The notes: generated by a model from the sequence alone, not told the origin. DNA of 33,766 bases from MFAQ01 sp964592455 (GCA_964592455.1 CAZQDQ010000002.1:1-33766); one strand, 5' to 3'. Shown: positions 15,205 through 21,634, numbered from the stretch's first letter. Numbers and translations: made by a program.

Positions 15205-15211
15205 TATTATA
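15205..15211. promoter_or_regulatory. Overlapping divergent -10 elements
   Basis: The 7-mer TATTATA gives TATTAT on the plus strand (15205-15210; 11 nt to the ATG at 15222) and TATAAT on the minus strand (15206-15211; 6 nt to the ATG at 15199). Two opposite promoters would share these bases. Confidence 0.5.
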
Positions 15212-15221
15212 AACATGTAAC

Positions 15222-16079
15222 ATGCCCAAAAATAATCATTTAATTATCAAGTCCACCGGAGATCAGGAAGTATTTAGCGAGGAGAAGCTCAATAAGCACC
15301 TATTAAACAATGGAGTTGAACCAGAATTAGCCAAGTCAGCTATCGAAAACTTGGAAAGTGATTTTGCCAACATCCACAGTACCGACGATATTCACCAACA
15401 TGTTTCAGAATACTTAAAACAGCAAGGTGCCACTGAAAGCTACTTTAATTACAGTCTAAGAAGAGCTGTTAATCTCCTCGGACCATCAGGTCATCCATTT
15501 GAACATCTTGTTAGTGAAGTTTTGGAGACAAATGGTTATCGAACCGAAGTTGGTGTTGTTGCTCTTGGTAGGTGTGTCACACACGAGATAGATGTCATGG
15601 CAGGAAAAGATAGTCATCAATTTCTAATCGAGTGTAAATTTCACAATGCCACTGGTACAAAAACCGATATTCAGGTAGCTTTATATACCTACGCTAGGTA
15701 CTTAGATGTTAAACACGCCTTCGAGCAGACTCATGGTAAAGAAAAAGAATATCTGCCCTGGCTAGTTACCAACACCAAGGTCACTTCCGAAGTCTTTGAC
15801 TATGCCGATTGTGTTGGTCTCAAGGTCACTGCCTGGTACTACCCCGAAGGTGAGGGGCTGCGCGATATGATTATCAGCTCTGGCCTTCACCCTGTAACCT
15901 TGCTTTACCATGTTTCTACCAAAAAAATTACCGAGTTAATTGACCGCAACATTGTTACTCTCAGTAGCCTCAAAAAAGCCATCAAAATGCATACTGTTGA
16001 TGATCTGCTCACCGACAAAGAAATAGATCATATCCTAAAAGACATTAATTCTTTAACTAAAAATGAATCTTATAACTAG
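15222..16079 (+). CDS. ATP-cone domain fused to a PD-(D/E)xK (Mrr-like) nuclease domain
   Basis: This 285-residue protein has an N-terminal ATP-cone (about 6-88: IIKSTGDQEVFSEEKLNKHL ... YFNYSLRRAV), the nucleotide-sensing domain of NrdR and ribonucleotide reductases. It is followed by an Mrr-type nuclease domain (about 92-210) with HEIDVMAGKDSHQFLIECK; Glu122, Asp124, Glu137 and Lys139 fit the catalytic set. The C-terminal part (215-285) is helical. This suggests a nuclease whose activity answers to ATP or dATP levels. No methyltransferase or specificity subunit is nearby, so it is not an ordinary restriction system. It overlaps the next gene by 17 nt. The function is inferred from the domains only. 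Confidence 0.85.
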   Translation: MPKNNHLIIKSTGDQEVFSEEKLNKHLLNNGVEPELAKSAIENLESDFANIHSTDDIHQHVSEYLKQQGATESYFNYSLRRAVNLLGPSGHPFEHLVSEVLETNGYRTEVGVVALGRCVTHEIDVMAGKDSHQFLIECKFHNATGTKTDIQVALYTYARYLDVKHAFEQTHGKEKEYLPWLVTNTKVTSEVFDYADCVGLKVTAWYYPEGEGLRDMIISSGLHPVTLLYHVSTKKITELIDRNIVTLSSLKKAIKMHTVDDLLTDKEIDHILKDINSLTKNESYN

Positions 16080-16428
16080 AACTTTAATTCTCATTTTGGC
16101 AGGCTTTGGTGTCTATAAAATGTTTCCACAGGTTGCGGCCCCGGTTGATCACTATGTAAAGAACCCTAAATTCCAAGAAGGTGTAATCCTACCGGCTATT
16201 CAAACCGCAAACACTATTTTGCCAAGCAAACTTCAAATCCCAAAACCAGATGTTTTGGGGGCACAGACTAGTACCTATGCTGAGTCACCGCTTAAAACAA
16301 TAACTGATGAGGTGGGTAAAAAAGTCGCCAGCGCAGCAGCAGATCAGGTAGTGGTTATCAAAAATGCCGCCCAAAACCAAGTCTGTCAAGCACTTCTTCA
16401 AAAACTCCAATCCGAATGCGGCCAGTAA
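16063..16428 (+). CDS. Small exported or anchored protein, unknown function
   Basis: This 121-residue protein has an N-terminal hydrophobic segment (about 5-25) and an extended, Pro-rich central part (about 50-70). A helical C-terminal region (SPLKTITDEVGKKVASAAADQVVVI) ends with two Cys (QVCQALLQKLQSEC). It overlaps the ATP-cone/nuclease gene by 17 nt in another frame, so the two are probably in one transcript. I do not recognise the family. The repeat at 16436-16477 lies 8 nt after its stop. Confidence 0.7.
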   Translation: MNLITRTLILILAGFGVYKMFPQVAAPVDHYVKNPKFQEGVILPAIQTANTILPSKLQIPKPDVLGAQTSTYAESPLKTITDEVGKKVASAAADQVVVIKNAAQNQVCQALLQKLQSECGQ

Positions 16429-16435
16429 AACATTG

Positions 16436-16477
16436 CGTCATTGCGCGATTCCGCCAACGGCGGAAACAAAGCAATCC
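16436..16477 (+). repeat. Dispersed palindromic repeat, intergenic copy
   Basis: It starts CGTCATTGCG like the rarA copy and ends CAAAGCAATCC. The middle is a perfect hairpin TTCCGCC, AAC, GGCGGAA (16449-16465). Outer ATTGC and GCAAT are also inverted repeats. It lies between convergent genes. The following bases to 16529 are AT-rich and repeat CTGAAA/TCTGAAA short strings, with no gene. Confidence 0.7.
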
Positions 16478-16529
16478 ATCTGAAAAATTTACAAAAAAAA
16501 TCTGAAAACTGAGATCTGCAGTCTGAAAT

Positions 16530-16826
16530 CTAAAGCAGTGTCACTCCAATCATATCCAGTTTTGGTAAATAACGCTTTATTTCATTTCTAAATTTCTCCG
16601 ATAAGTTTGCCGAGTAAGTCGCATTGGCCGTATTTTCCATCTTGCCACACAATCTATTTTCGTAGTCTCTCACAATTTCCATTATTTTAGCGCCTTCCCG
16701 ATTAAACTCTTCTTGCCAGCTTCTAGGGTCTATCTCGTATTTGTCATGAAGCTCCTGAAATTTGTCAAATTCCTTTTCATATTTACTAACCATTTCCTTA
16801 AAAGTTTCCATATATTTTGTTGCCAT
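16530..16826 (-). CDS. Small helical protein, unknown function
   Basis: This 98-residue, highly charged, mostly alpha-helical protein (TFKEMVSKYEKEFDKFQELH; IMEIVRDYENRL) has no membrane segment and a single Cys. It may form a coiled coil. The start is supported by TACTAT 7 nt upstream, on the same bases as the -10 of the divergent kinase gene. I do not recognise it. Confidence 0.7.
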   Translation of the reverse strand: MATKYMETFKEMVSKYEKEFDKFQELHDKYEIDPRSWQEEFNREGAKIMEIVRDYENRLCGKMENTANATYSANLSEKFRNEIKRYLPKLDMIGVTLL

Positions 16827-16832
16827 AAAAAA

Positions 16833-16839
16833 TATAGTA
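16833..16839. promoter_or_regulatory. Overlapping divergent -10 elements
   Basis: The 7-mer TATAGTA gives TATAGT on the plus strand (16833-16838; 10 nt to the ATG at 16849) and TACTAT on the minus strand (16834-16839; 7 nt to the ATG at 16826). It is the second such shared -10 in the window. Confidence 0.45.
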
Positions 16840-16848
16840 CACTACCTC

Positions 16849-17454
16849 ATGCTACCAATCTACCTGGGGTTAGTAGGACCTATCGCTTCTGGCAAAGGAG
16901 TTTTAGCAGACCACCTCAAGTATCTTGGTTTCGAGTATGTGTCTCTCTCGGACGAAGTTCGTGCAGAAGCCATCAGAAGAGGCATCCCTATCAATAGACA
17001 TAATTTACAAAACCTAGGTGACGAGTTAAGAAAAACTTTTGGTAACTGTGTTTTAGCCGACAGAGCAATGTTATCAGTAAAAGACCCCAGCCATAATCTC
17101 ATTTTTGACTCTATCAGAAATCCGGGAGAAATAAGAGAACTAAAACACATTCTAAACATTAAAATCATCGGAGTAGACGCCCCAGTCGAAAGAAGATTGA
17201 TTTGGTACTTAGAAAGAGCCAAAGAGCGAGGGGAAGATGACCCGGACATGAACGCCTTCATTCAAGTTTCCATAAGAGATAGAGGAGTAAATCAAGAAAA
17301 ATATGGTCAGCAGGTGGACGAATGTCTCAAAATGGCAGATGTTATCTTTCAAAATACCAACAAAAAAGAAGATATTATCAGGGAGCTAAATAAATATTTA
17401 AAATCCGAACTTCACTTCGACCCAGAGATCCACAGAAAATCCAAAGAAAAATAA
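16849..17454 (+). CDS. P-loop kinase-like protein (dephospho-CoA kinase/UPF0200 type)
   Basis: This 201-residue P-loop protein has the Walker A motif GPIASGKGVLADHL (about 9-22). It then has YVSLSDEVRAEAIRRG, a DSIRNPGEI segment after a strand (the usual place of the LID/Asp region), IKIIGVDAP, and RRLIWYLERAKERG. This order matches the nucleoside/dephospho-CoA kinase superfamily and the archaeal UPF0200 group. It lacks clear residues to name the substrate. I chose the ATG at 16849 because TATAGT lies 10 nt upstream; an in-frame extension to 16762 would run through the divergent gene. Confidence 0.8.
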   Translation: MLPIYLGLVGPIASGKGVLADHLKYLGFEYVSLSDEVRAEAIRRGIPINRHNLQNLGDELRKTFGNCVLADRAMLSVKDPSHNLIFDSIRNPGEIRELKHILNIKIIGVDAPVERRLIWYLERAKERGEDDPDMNAFIQVSIRDRGVNQEKYGQQVDECLKMADVIFQNTNKKEDIIRELNKYLKSELHFDPEIHRKSKEK

Positions 17455-17475
17455 AAAAACCGGCCCAAAGGCCGG
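17453..17475 (-). terminator. Intrinsic terminator for the 106-residue protein gene
   Basis: On the minus strand: CCGGCC, loop TTTG, GGCCGG, then seven T. It lies just after the stop of the minus-strand gene at 17482-17802. The T tract overlaps the stop codon region of the convergent kinase gene. Confidence 0.9.
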
Positions 17476-17481
17476 AATTGC

Positions 17482-17802
17482 TTAAACCACCAGGGTACTA
17501 CTACCTAAACTCACTCCAACTTCATCATTATCAACCATCCTGCCGTTGGTCCAAGAAAATTGAACCACCTCATCCCTCAACTCATACATAAGATTACTCG
17601 CAGTCTGAGGGTCAAGTGCGCCGACATCATAGAGATTAACACTTACCTCCTTGCCAGCCAAGTCAGAGCTAGCAATATTAAAGAGACAATTAATGTCATA
17701 TTTTGCTTTCATCATTTTTTCCAAAGCATCACTTAAACCACCTGCTCTTTTGCCAACTCGTTGTTTCCAACCATTACTCAAAAAAATAGTTGCATTAGCC
17801 AT
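17482..17802 (-). CDS. Small protein, unknown function
   Basis: This 106-residue protein has mixed alpha/beta character, no membrane segment, and one Cys (DINCLFNIASSD). It begins MANATIFLSNGWKQRVGKRAGG. The start is well fixed by AAAAAGGAG 7 nt upstream of the ATG. It is a single-gene unit with its own terminator at 17453-17475 and is divergent from the 17888 gene. I do not recognise the family. Confidence 0.75.
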   Translation of the reverse strand: MANATIFLSNGWKQRVGKRAGGLSDALEKMMKAKYDINCLFNIASSDLAGKEVSVNLYDVGALDPQTASNLMYELRDEVVQFSWTNGRMVDNDEVGVSLGSSTLVV

Positions 17803-17826
17803 TTTTATCTCCTTTTTATATGTACT

Positions 17827-17856
17827 TTTACACGGCTATTATATACCTGATATGAT
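17827..17856 (+). promoter_or_regulatory. Sigma-70 type promoter for the 100-residue protein gene
   Basis: -35 TTTACA (17827-17832) and -10 TATGAT (17851-17856), spacer 18 bp. The predicted start near 17863 precedes the AAAGGAGG site at 17876-17882. Confidence 0.55.
17838..17843 (-). promoter_or_regulatory. -10 element for the 106-residue protein gene
   Basis: TATAAT on the minus strand, 35 nt upstream of the ATG at 17802. This leaves room for the AAAAAGGAG ribosome site. No clear -35 was found. Confidence 0.4.
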
Positions 17857-17887
17857 CAAACAGTACACTCACATAAAGGAGGCTACT

Positions 17888-18190
17888 ATGGGACAAGATC
17901 AACATGGTCTTTCAGAAGATGATCTGGAAAATCTACTGCCAGAAGTAAAAGCAGCTGCGCTAAACTGGCTCAGCCACCTCAAAAAAACCAGATCAACATC
18001 ATATGAAACAATGAAGAAATTCATTGTGGCCCTCAATAAAGCAAAAAAAATACCCATCAGCCACAAAGGTAAAGAACTCACCGATAGTTTCGAAATCACC
18101 CTTGTTCGTTTAGATCCAGGTGCCAACCTAATCACCCGCACAGCTCAATACTTGATCGACAATGAAGCTGTCCGCATGCCCTCTGTTTAG
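17888..18190 (+). CDS. Small helical protein, unknown function
   Basis: This 100-residue soluble protein starts MGQDQHGLSEDDLENLLPEV and is mainly helical in its first half. The second half has short strands (FEITLVRL) and a final helix. The ATG at 17888 is chosen because a strong AAAGGAGG lies 5 nt upstream; the longer frame from 17651 overlaps the divergent gene. It has its own promoter and a terminator whose hairpin includes the stop codon. Its stop overlaps the stop of the convergent TrmH-family gene by 4 nt. There is no family assignment. Confidence 0.78.
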   Translation: MGQDQHGLSEDDLENLLPEVKAAALNWLSHLKKTRSTSYETMKKFIVALNKAKKIPISHKGKELTDSFEITLVRLDPGANLITRTAQYLIDNEAVRMPSV

Positions 18191-18200
18191 AGGGCTTTTT
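18178..18200 (+). terminator. Intrinsic terminator overlapping the stop codon
   Basis: GCCCTC, loop TGTTTA, GAGGGC, five T. The TAG stop of the 17888 gene spans the loop and the start of the 3' arm. It shares CCTCTGTTTA with the terminator at 12475-12504. Confidence 0.85.
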
Positions 18201-18927
18201 CTTGTCGACGCTTCTCAAACAAACAAATTGCCGTCGCCACACTGACGTTAAGAGATGCTAGTTGTCGATTCATAGGAATGTGTGCAAGTGTGTCACACTC
18301 TTTCATCAGCGGTTCACTTAGTCCCACTTCTTCACCACCAAGCATCAGTGCCACCGGACCTCTAAGGTTTGTTTCATAAATACTCTTACCCTCCAAAACT
18401 TCAATACCTATCAAAGGTACTGCGTAATCATGAATTAGTTTTATAGCCTGAAACAAACTCATTCCAATCAGTGGTACGAAGGCAGCTGCCCCCATCGATA
18501 CTTTGGCTACCACCGAGGTAATCTTATGAACCCCATTAGGGCTAGCAATCACAGCGTCCACCCCCCCCCCCCAAGCGCTTCGTAATATTGCTCCCATATT
18601 TTGCTCATAATCAATTCCATTCAAAAGCAAAACAAAAACATCTCTTTTCTCCTTTAATATTTGCTCCAAACTAGGTTGATCTGGCTCACTCATAATTGCC
18701 ACTACTCCTTGTGGGTTTCTAGATTCAGAGTACTTATTCAAATCATCAGGCTTTACCGTCTGCACTCTAACCCCTTTCTTTTGGGCCAATTTTTGAATCT
18801 CACCAATCTTAGGGTCGGCAGTCACACTAGAGGAAATTAAAACAGTCTCAATAGTCTGCGGAGAGTTAAGTGCGTCTCGGACCATATTTCTACCTTCCAA
18901 AACAATTTGTTTATTATTATGTTTCAT
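18187..18927 (-). CDS. TrmH/SpoU-family RNA 2'-O-methyltransferase
   Basis: This 246-residue SPOUT-class enzyme is likely an rRNA 2'-O-ribose methyltransferase of the RlmB/TrmH group. An N-terminal substrate-binding domain (about 1-75) begins KQIVLEGRNMVRDAL. The catalytic knot has motif 1 NMGAILRSA, motif 2 ALMLGGEEVGLSEPL, and motif 3 IPMNRQLASLNVSVATAICLF. Residues AWGGGVDAV are encoded by a G12 tract (18561-18572 as C12 on the plus strand) and match the usual RSADxxGVDxV length, so the frame is intact as read. TAAAAT 7 nt before the ATG predicts a leaderless mRNA. Confidence 0.92.
   Translation of the reverse strand: MKHNNKQIVLEGRNMVRDALNSPQTIETVLISSSVTADPKIGEIQKLAQKKGVRVQTVKPDDLNKYSESRNPQGVVAIMSEPDQPSLEQILKEKRDVFVLLLNGIDYEQNMGAILRSAWGGGVDAVIASPNGVHKITSVVAKVSMGAAAFVPLIGMSLFQAIKLIHDYAVPLIGIEVLEGKSIYETNLRGPVALMLGGEEVGLSEPLMKECDTLAHIPMNRQLASLNVSVATAICLFEKRRQEKAL
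18561..18572 (-). repeat. G12 homopolymer tract inside the TrmH-family gene
   Basis: Twelve consecutive C on the plus strand, twelve G on the coding strand, in an AT-rich genome. It encodes part of Trp-Gly-Gly-Gly-Val. A change of one base would shift the frame after about residue 120. Confidence 0.85.
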
Positions 18928-18934
18928 AAAGCCA

Positions 18935-18940
18935 ATTTTA
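18935..18940 (-). promoter_or_regulatory. -10 element for the TrmH-family gene
   Basis: TAAAAT on the minus strand, 7 nt before the ATG at 18927. It predicts a leaderless transcript. Confidence 0.45.
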
Positions 18941-18950
18941 CGACTAAAAG

Positions 18951-19256
18951 CTACTGCTCAACCAAGTTGGTCTCACCATCCAGCCAAAACTTGAAAGTTG
19001 CTACTATATCTTGCTTGGCTAGCTCCCACTTTTTGCTCGGTTTAATTCTGTAAGTTGTCATTCCGTCTTCAGACACTTCACCTGCAACCTTTGTTTCGTC
19101 CAAAGGCGGGTAGAGGTTTAGTGTTTGTAGCTCCTCAATTTCTTTACCGTGTTTAGTTTTTATTTCATCGGCAACTTTTACATCTATACCTTGACTATCA
19201 TCAACGCAAAGCCAGGCCAGTAATCTTCCTTCTTTATTTTTCCATTCGTAAGTCAT
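18951..19256 (-). CDS. Small protein, unknown function
   Basis: This 101-residue soluble protein, rich in Lys, Glu and Trp, starts MTYEWKNKEGRLLAWLCVDD and ends FKFWLDGETNLVEQ. It has alternating strands and one helix and no membrane segment. TAAATT 6 nt before the ATG supports this start. I do not recognise it. Confidence 0.7.
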   Translation of the reverse strand: MTYEWKNKEGRLLAWLCVDDSQGIDVKVADEIKTKHGKEIEELQTLNLYPPLDETKVAGEVSEDGMTTYRIKPSKKWELAKQDIVATFKFWLDGETNLVEQ

Positions 19257-19262
19257 GAGCTT

Positions 19263-19268
19263 AATTTA
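19263..19268 (-). promoter_or_regulatory. -10 element for the 101-residue protein gene
   Basis: TAAATT on the minus strand with 6 nt to the ATG at 19256. It fits the leaderless pattern seen elsewhere in the window. Confidence 0.35.
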
Positions 19269-19310
19269 ATCACATTTGAGCTTAAAAACACTACTAGCCT
19301 ATATAAATGG

Positions 19311-19316
19311 TATAAT
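19311..19316 (+). promoter_or_regulatory. Extended -10 element for the DUF3592-like gene
   Basis: TGGTATAAT (TGn plus TATAAT), 27 nt before the GTG at 19344. No good -35 is visible. The transcript would carry the CGGAGGTG ribosome site. Confidence 0.55.
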
Positions 19317-19343
19317 TCTCATACAAAAAACGGAGGTGTACTT

Positions 19344-19772
19344 GTGACAAAACTAACTGAAGAAGAAAAAAAGTCGGTACGAAGGTTCAATAAAAAGTTC
19401 CAAATACTTTTACTTGTTCTATTTGGAGCAATATCTTATTTTCTTGGCGTTTCAGCTAACTCGAGTTATGAGTGGTTTGTGCAAAACGGGGTGAGGACGA
19501 CAGCTGAGGTAGTAGATGCCTACTCCAAATTCAGACAGACAACTTACATTGTTCAATTTGACGTCAATGGAGATACTGTAATTGCTGAAATTCAGAGTGA
19601 TCTCAAAGTTGGACAGACAGTTGAGATTTTGTATAACCCCAACGATCCAACAGACATTCGTGTTGCAAACATTTCCAAAACCGGCTACATATTTTACATT
19701 GCCAGTACAATTTTTTGGCTTTTTGCAATGGTAGGAGTTATCGATCTTAGCTATAGTCCCCCTTCCAAGTAG
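19344..19772 (+). CDS. DUF3592-like membrane protein
   Basis: This 142-residue protein has a hydrophobic segment near the N-terminus (about 15-35) and another at the C-terminus (about 113-134). They flank an extracytoplasmic beta domain: GVRTTAEVVDAYS, TYIVQFDVNGDTVIAEI, VGQTVEILYNPNDPTDIRV. The last motif (VxVxYxPxxPxxxR) is typical of DUF3592 proteins, whose function is unknown. The GTG start is fixed by GGAGGTG about 7 nt upstream. It is a single-gene unit with its own terminator. Confidence 0.82.
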   Translation: MTKLTEEEKKSVRRFNKKFQILLLVLFGAISYFLGVSANSSYEWFVQNGVRTTAEVVDAYSKFRQTTYIVQFDVNGDTVIAEIQSDLKVGQTVEILYNPNDPTDIRVANISKTGYIFYIASTIFWLFAMVGVIDLSYSPPSK

Positions 19773-19786
19773 GGGGACTTTTTTTT
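19755..19786 (+). terminator. Intrinsic terminator overlapping the stop codon
   Basis: AGTCCCCC, loop TTCCAAGTA, GGGGGACT, then a run of T. The TAG stop of the DUF3592-like gene sits at the loop/stem junction. Confidence 0.88.
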
Positions 19787-19791
19787 GTGAA

Positions 19792-20994
19792 TTAGTCTAC
19801 AAAGGTCAAAGCAAAGCCTTTTTTGCCAGCTCTACCAGTTCTGCCAATTCGGTGTATATAGTCTTCATGAGTACCGGGTTGGTCAAAGTTGATTACGTGG
19901 CTGACATCCTTTACATCAATGCCTCTGGCTGCTACATCTGTAGCAATCAAAGCTTGGACCTCGCCATTCTTAAATTTTCGCAAGGCCGCTTCTCGTTGAG
20001 ACTGGGACTTGTTGCCGTGAATCGAGGCAACTTTAAAACCGCTTTTTAGTAGATCGTGCAATATGTCTTCCGCGCCATACTTTGTTCTACTAAAAACTAA
20101 TACTCTTTCAAAACCTTCAGTCTTAAGAAGGTCTTTAAGTTTGTTTAATTTATTAAATTTTCCAGATACTTTTATCACATTTTGCTCTACATTTTGAGCT
20201 GTAACACCAGTTTTTACCGAAATTTTAATAGGAGAAATCATAAACTGTCTTCCAATCTGCTCTACTCTATCGTCAATTGTGGCGGAAAAAAGCAGTGTTT
20301 GTCTCTTTTCAGGAAGCAAAGACATAATATAACTAATATCCTTCACAAAACCCATATCGAGCATTCTGTCCATTTCATCTAGTACTACTGTTCTGACTCG
20401 CTCAAAGCGCAATACATGACGCTCATATAAGTCTTTGATTCTGCCTGGGGTGCCAACAAATATATGAGGGTGGCGTCTTAGATCCGCAATTTGTCGTTCC
20501 ATACTAGAACCACCAATAAGTAAACAAGAATATATTGGCAAACCAACAGCTAGTTGTCGGATTTCGTCTCTAATCTGTACAGCCAATTCTCGTGTCGGGG
20601 CTAGTATCAAAGCATTCTGTCCCGGGTCAGAAATTATTTTATTTAGTATTGGCAAAACAAAAGCTGTAGTCTTTCCTGTACCAGTGTCGGCCAAACCAAT
20701 AATATCAGTTCCTGCCAGGCCAGCTTTAAGAGCCTTGTCCTGAATTGGAGTTGGGGTGGTAAAACCTCTTATTTCCAAGTTCTTTTTTAGTCTTTCGTCC
20801 ATAGTAAAGTCAGCAAACTGGTGTTCAATCTCTACCACTTCAATTGCAGTATCTATAGCAGCTCGTACAAATAGCCTCGTATCTAACTGTTTTGGGGCAA
20901 AACGAGATCTACCCCCACTGGCAACCTTACTTCGACCACCAAAAAAACTTTTTCCAGTGCGCCTTGGCCCACCAGACCTTCTTCTTGTAAACAT
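19792..20994 (-). CDS. DEAD-box family RNA helicase
   Basis: This 400-residue DEAD-box helicase starts from MFTRRRSGG. A basic Gly/Arg-rich N-terminal tail (1-35) precedes the Q-motif (FTTPTPIQDKAL), Walker A ADTGTGKT, Ia PTRELA, Ib TPGR, motif II VLDEMD, motif III SAT, and in domain 2 the motifs VFSRTK, DVAARGIDV and HRIGRTGR. Motif II reads DEMD instead of DEAD. A longer frame reaches 21102, but an extended -10 (TGATATAAT, 21089-21094) overlies its second ATG. The mRNA therefore begins downstream, and the ATG at 20994 is the best start. It likely unwinds RNA in ribosome assembly or mRNA turnover. Confidence 0.92.
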   Translation of the reverse strand: MFTRRRSGGPRRTGKSFFGGRSKVASGGRSRFAPKQLDTRLFVRAAIDTAIEVVEIEHQFADFTMDERLKKNLEIRGFTTPTPIQDKALKAGLAGTDIIGLADTGTGKTTAFVLPILNKIISDPGQNALILAPTRELAVQIRDEIRQLAVGLPIYSCLLIGGSSMERQIADLRRHPHIFVGTPGRIKDLYERHVLRFERVRTVVLDEMDRMLDMGFVKDISYIMSLLPEKRQTLLFSATIDDRVEQIGRQFMISPIKISVKTGVTAQNVEQNVIKVSGKFNKLNKLKDLLKTEGFERVLVFSRTKYGAEDILHDLLKSGFKVASIHGNKSQSQREAALRKFKNGEVQALIATDVAARGIDVKDVSHVINFDQPGTHEDYIHRIGRTGRAGKKGFALTFVD

Positions 20995-21088
20995 ATATAT
21001 CAGGGGGATTATCCGACCACCTTTCCGGTTGTCCTTTAGAAAAATGTAGTAATTAGGCAACCGCCTCACTCTAAGAACAATATAGGGC

Positions 21089-21094
21089 ATTATA
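21089..21094 (-). promoter_or_regulatory. Extended -10 element for the DEAD-box helicase gene
   Basis: TGATATAAT on the minus strand. Transcription would begin near 21082, giving a leader of about 88 nt before the ATG at 20994. Confidence 0.5.
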
Positions 21095-21113
21095 TCACAC
21101 ATTCAAATTGATA

Positions 21114-21119
21114 TAAAAT
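21114..21119 (+). promoter_or_regulatory. -10 element for the 112-residue protein gene
   Basis: TAAAAT within TGATATAAAAT, 7 nt before the ATG at 21127. A leaderless transcript is predicted. Confidence 0.45.
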
Positions 21120-21126
21120 AGTAATT

Positions 21127-21465
21127 ATGGACATCGAAAGTTTAGAAAGTCTCAAAACGGCCAAGCCTGCCAAAGTTACCAATATAACTCTCCAGCGAGC
21201 TGTAGACCTCGGTGAGTACGACCCAGAATATCTCTCATCCTTTCCCGAGTGGCACGATCTTACTCCTCACTTGCAGTGGCGCATGGTTCACCAAGCCATC
21301 AAAAACAGGCGCACTTCTCTGATGGTCAACTGGGCGGAAGTCGCCAATCAACCAAACTACAGTCAAAAGCCCCACCTCAAACCAATTCAAGCAAGTATAG
21401 AAAAACAATTAAAACAACTCCAGGACGACGAAGAAAGTTTACAAAACTTCTTTTTAAATAAATAA
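21127..21465 (+). CDS. Small soluble protein, unknown function
   Basis: This 112-residue helical protein has no Cys. It contains LQRAVDLGEYDPEYLSSFPEW and LQWRMVHQAIKNRRTSLM, and ends with a Gln/Lys/Glu-rich helix (ASIEKQLKQLQDDEESLQNF) that could be a coiled coil. It is divergent from the DEAD-box gene and convergent with the tRNA-like gene, whose terminator overlaps its stop region. I do not recognise the family; a link to RNA metabolism is only a guess from position. Confidence 0.7.
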   Translation: MDIESLESLKTAKPAKVTNITLQRAVDLGEYDPEYLSSFPEWHDLTPHLQWRMVHQAIKNRRTSLMVNWAEVANQPNYSQKPHLKPIQASIEKQLKQLQDDEESLQNFFLNK

Positions 21466-21492
21466 AAAAAAGACACTCATTTTCAGAGTGTC
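21464..21492 (-). terminator. Intrinsic terminator for the tRNA-like gene
   Basis: On the minus strand: GACACTC, loop TGAAAAT, GAGTGTC, then eight T. It lies 12 nt after the 3' end of the tRNA-like gene. Confidence 0.88.
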
Positions 21493-21503
21493 AATAATGA
21501 TAG

Positions 21504-21586
21504 CTCCGCCGGTGGGACTTGAACCTCACAACTACTCGCCACAAATGCATTTGGGACAGAGCGCTCTGCCATTGAGCTACGGCGGA
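21504..21586 (-). tRNA. tRNA-like gene with an expanded anticodon arm (identity uncertain)
   Basis: An 83-nt tRNA-shaped gene without encoded CCA. The acceptor is a perfect 7-bp stem (TCCGCCG with CGGCGGA, discriminator G). U8-A9 and the D arm GCTC/AATGGCA/GAGC are normal. The T loop is TTCAAGT, but its stem pairs GTGGG with CCCAC only if one A is bulged. Between base 26 and a normal 5-nt variable loop (TAGTT) are 27 nt instead of 17: CTC and GAG pair, and inside is a palindrome CAAATGCATTTG. A U-GCA (Cys) triplet is centred there, but the stem around it pairs poorly. It is either a functional non-standard tRNA, a tRNA with a 10-nt insertion, or a decaying copy. Confidence 0.6.
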
Positions 21587-21605
21587 CCGATCAAATTACC
21601 AGAGA

Positions 21606-21634
21606 ATTCTATTATCCCAAAAGATGCTTGTCAA
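21606..21634 (-). promoter_or_regulatory. Strong sigma-70 promoter of the tRNA-like gene
   Basis: -35 TTGACA (21629-21634), 17-bp spacer, -10 TAGAAT (21606-21611), minus strand. The start falls about 13 nt before the tRNA 5' end, the same spacing as at the tRNA-Thr promoter. Confidence 0.75.

Noticed and set aside
16478..16529. CTGAAA/TCTGAAA strings after the repeat as a tandem repeat
   Set aside because: The units are short and irregular, with too few copies to call a tandem array.
17651..17887. In-frame extension of the 17888 gene
   Set aside because: It overlaps the divergent gene at 17482-17802, and AAAGGAGG directly precedes the ATG at 17888.
20360..20395. DEMD in place of DEAD in the helicase as an inactive enzyme
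   Set aside because: The catalytic Asp-Glu pair and final Asp are kept, and DExD variants are common in active helicases.
20995..21102. N-terminal extension of the DEAD-box helicase
   Set aside because: An extended -10 lies on top of one of its ATG codons, so the mRNA should start downstream. MFTRRRSGG is a typical basic helicase N-terminus.
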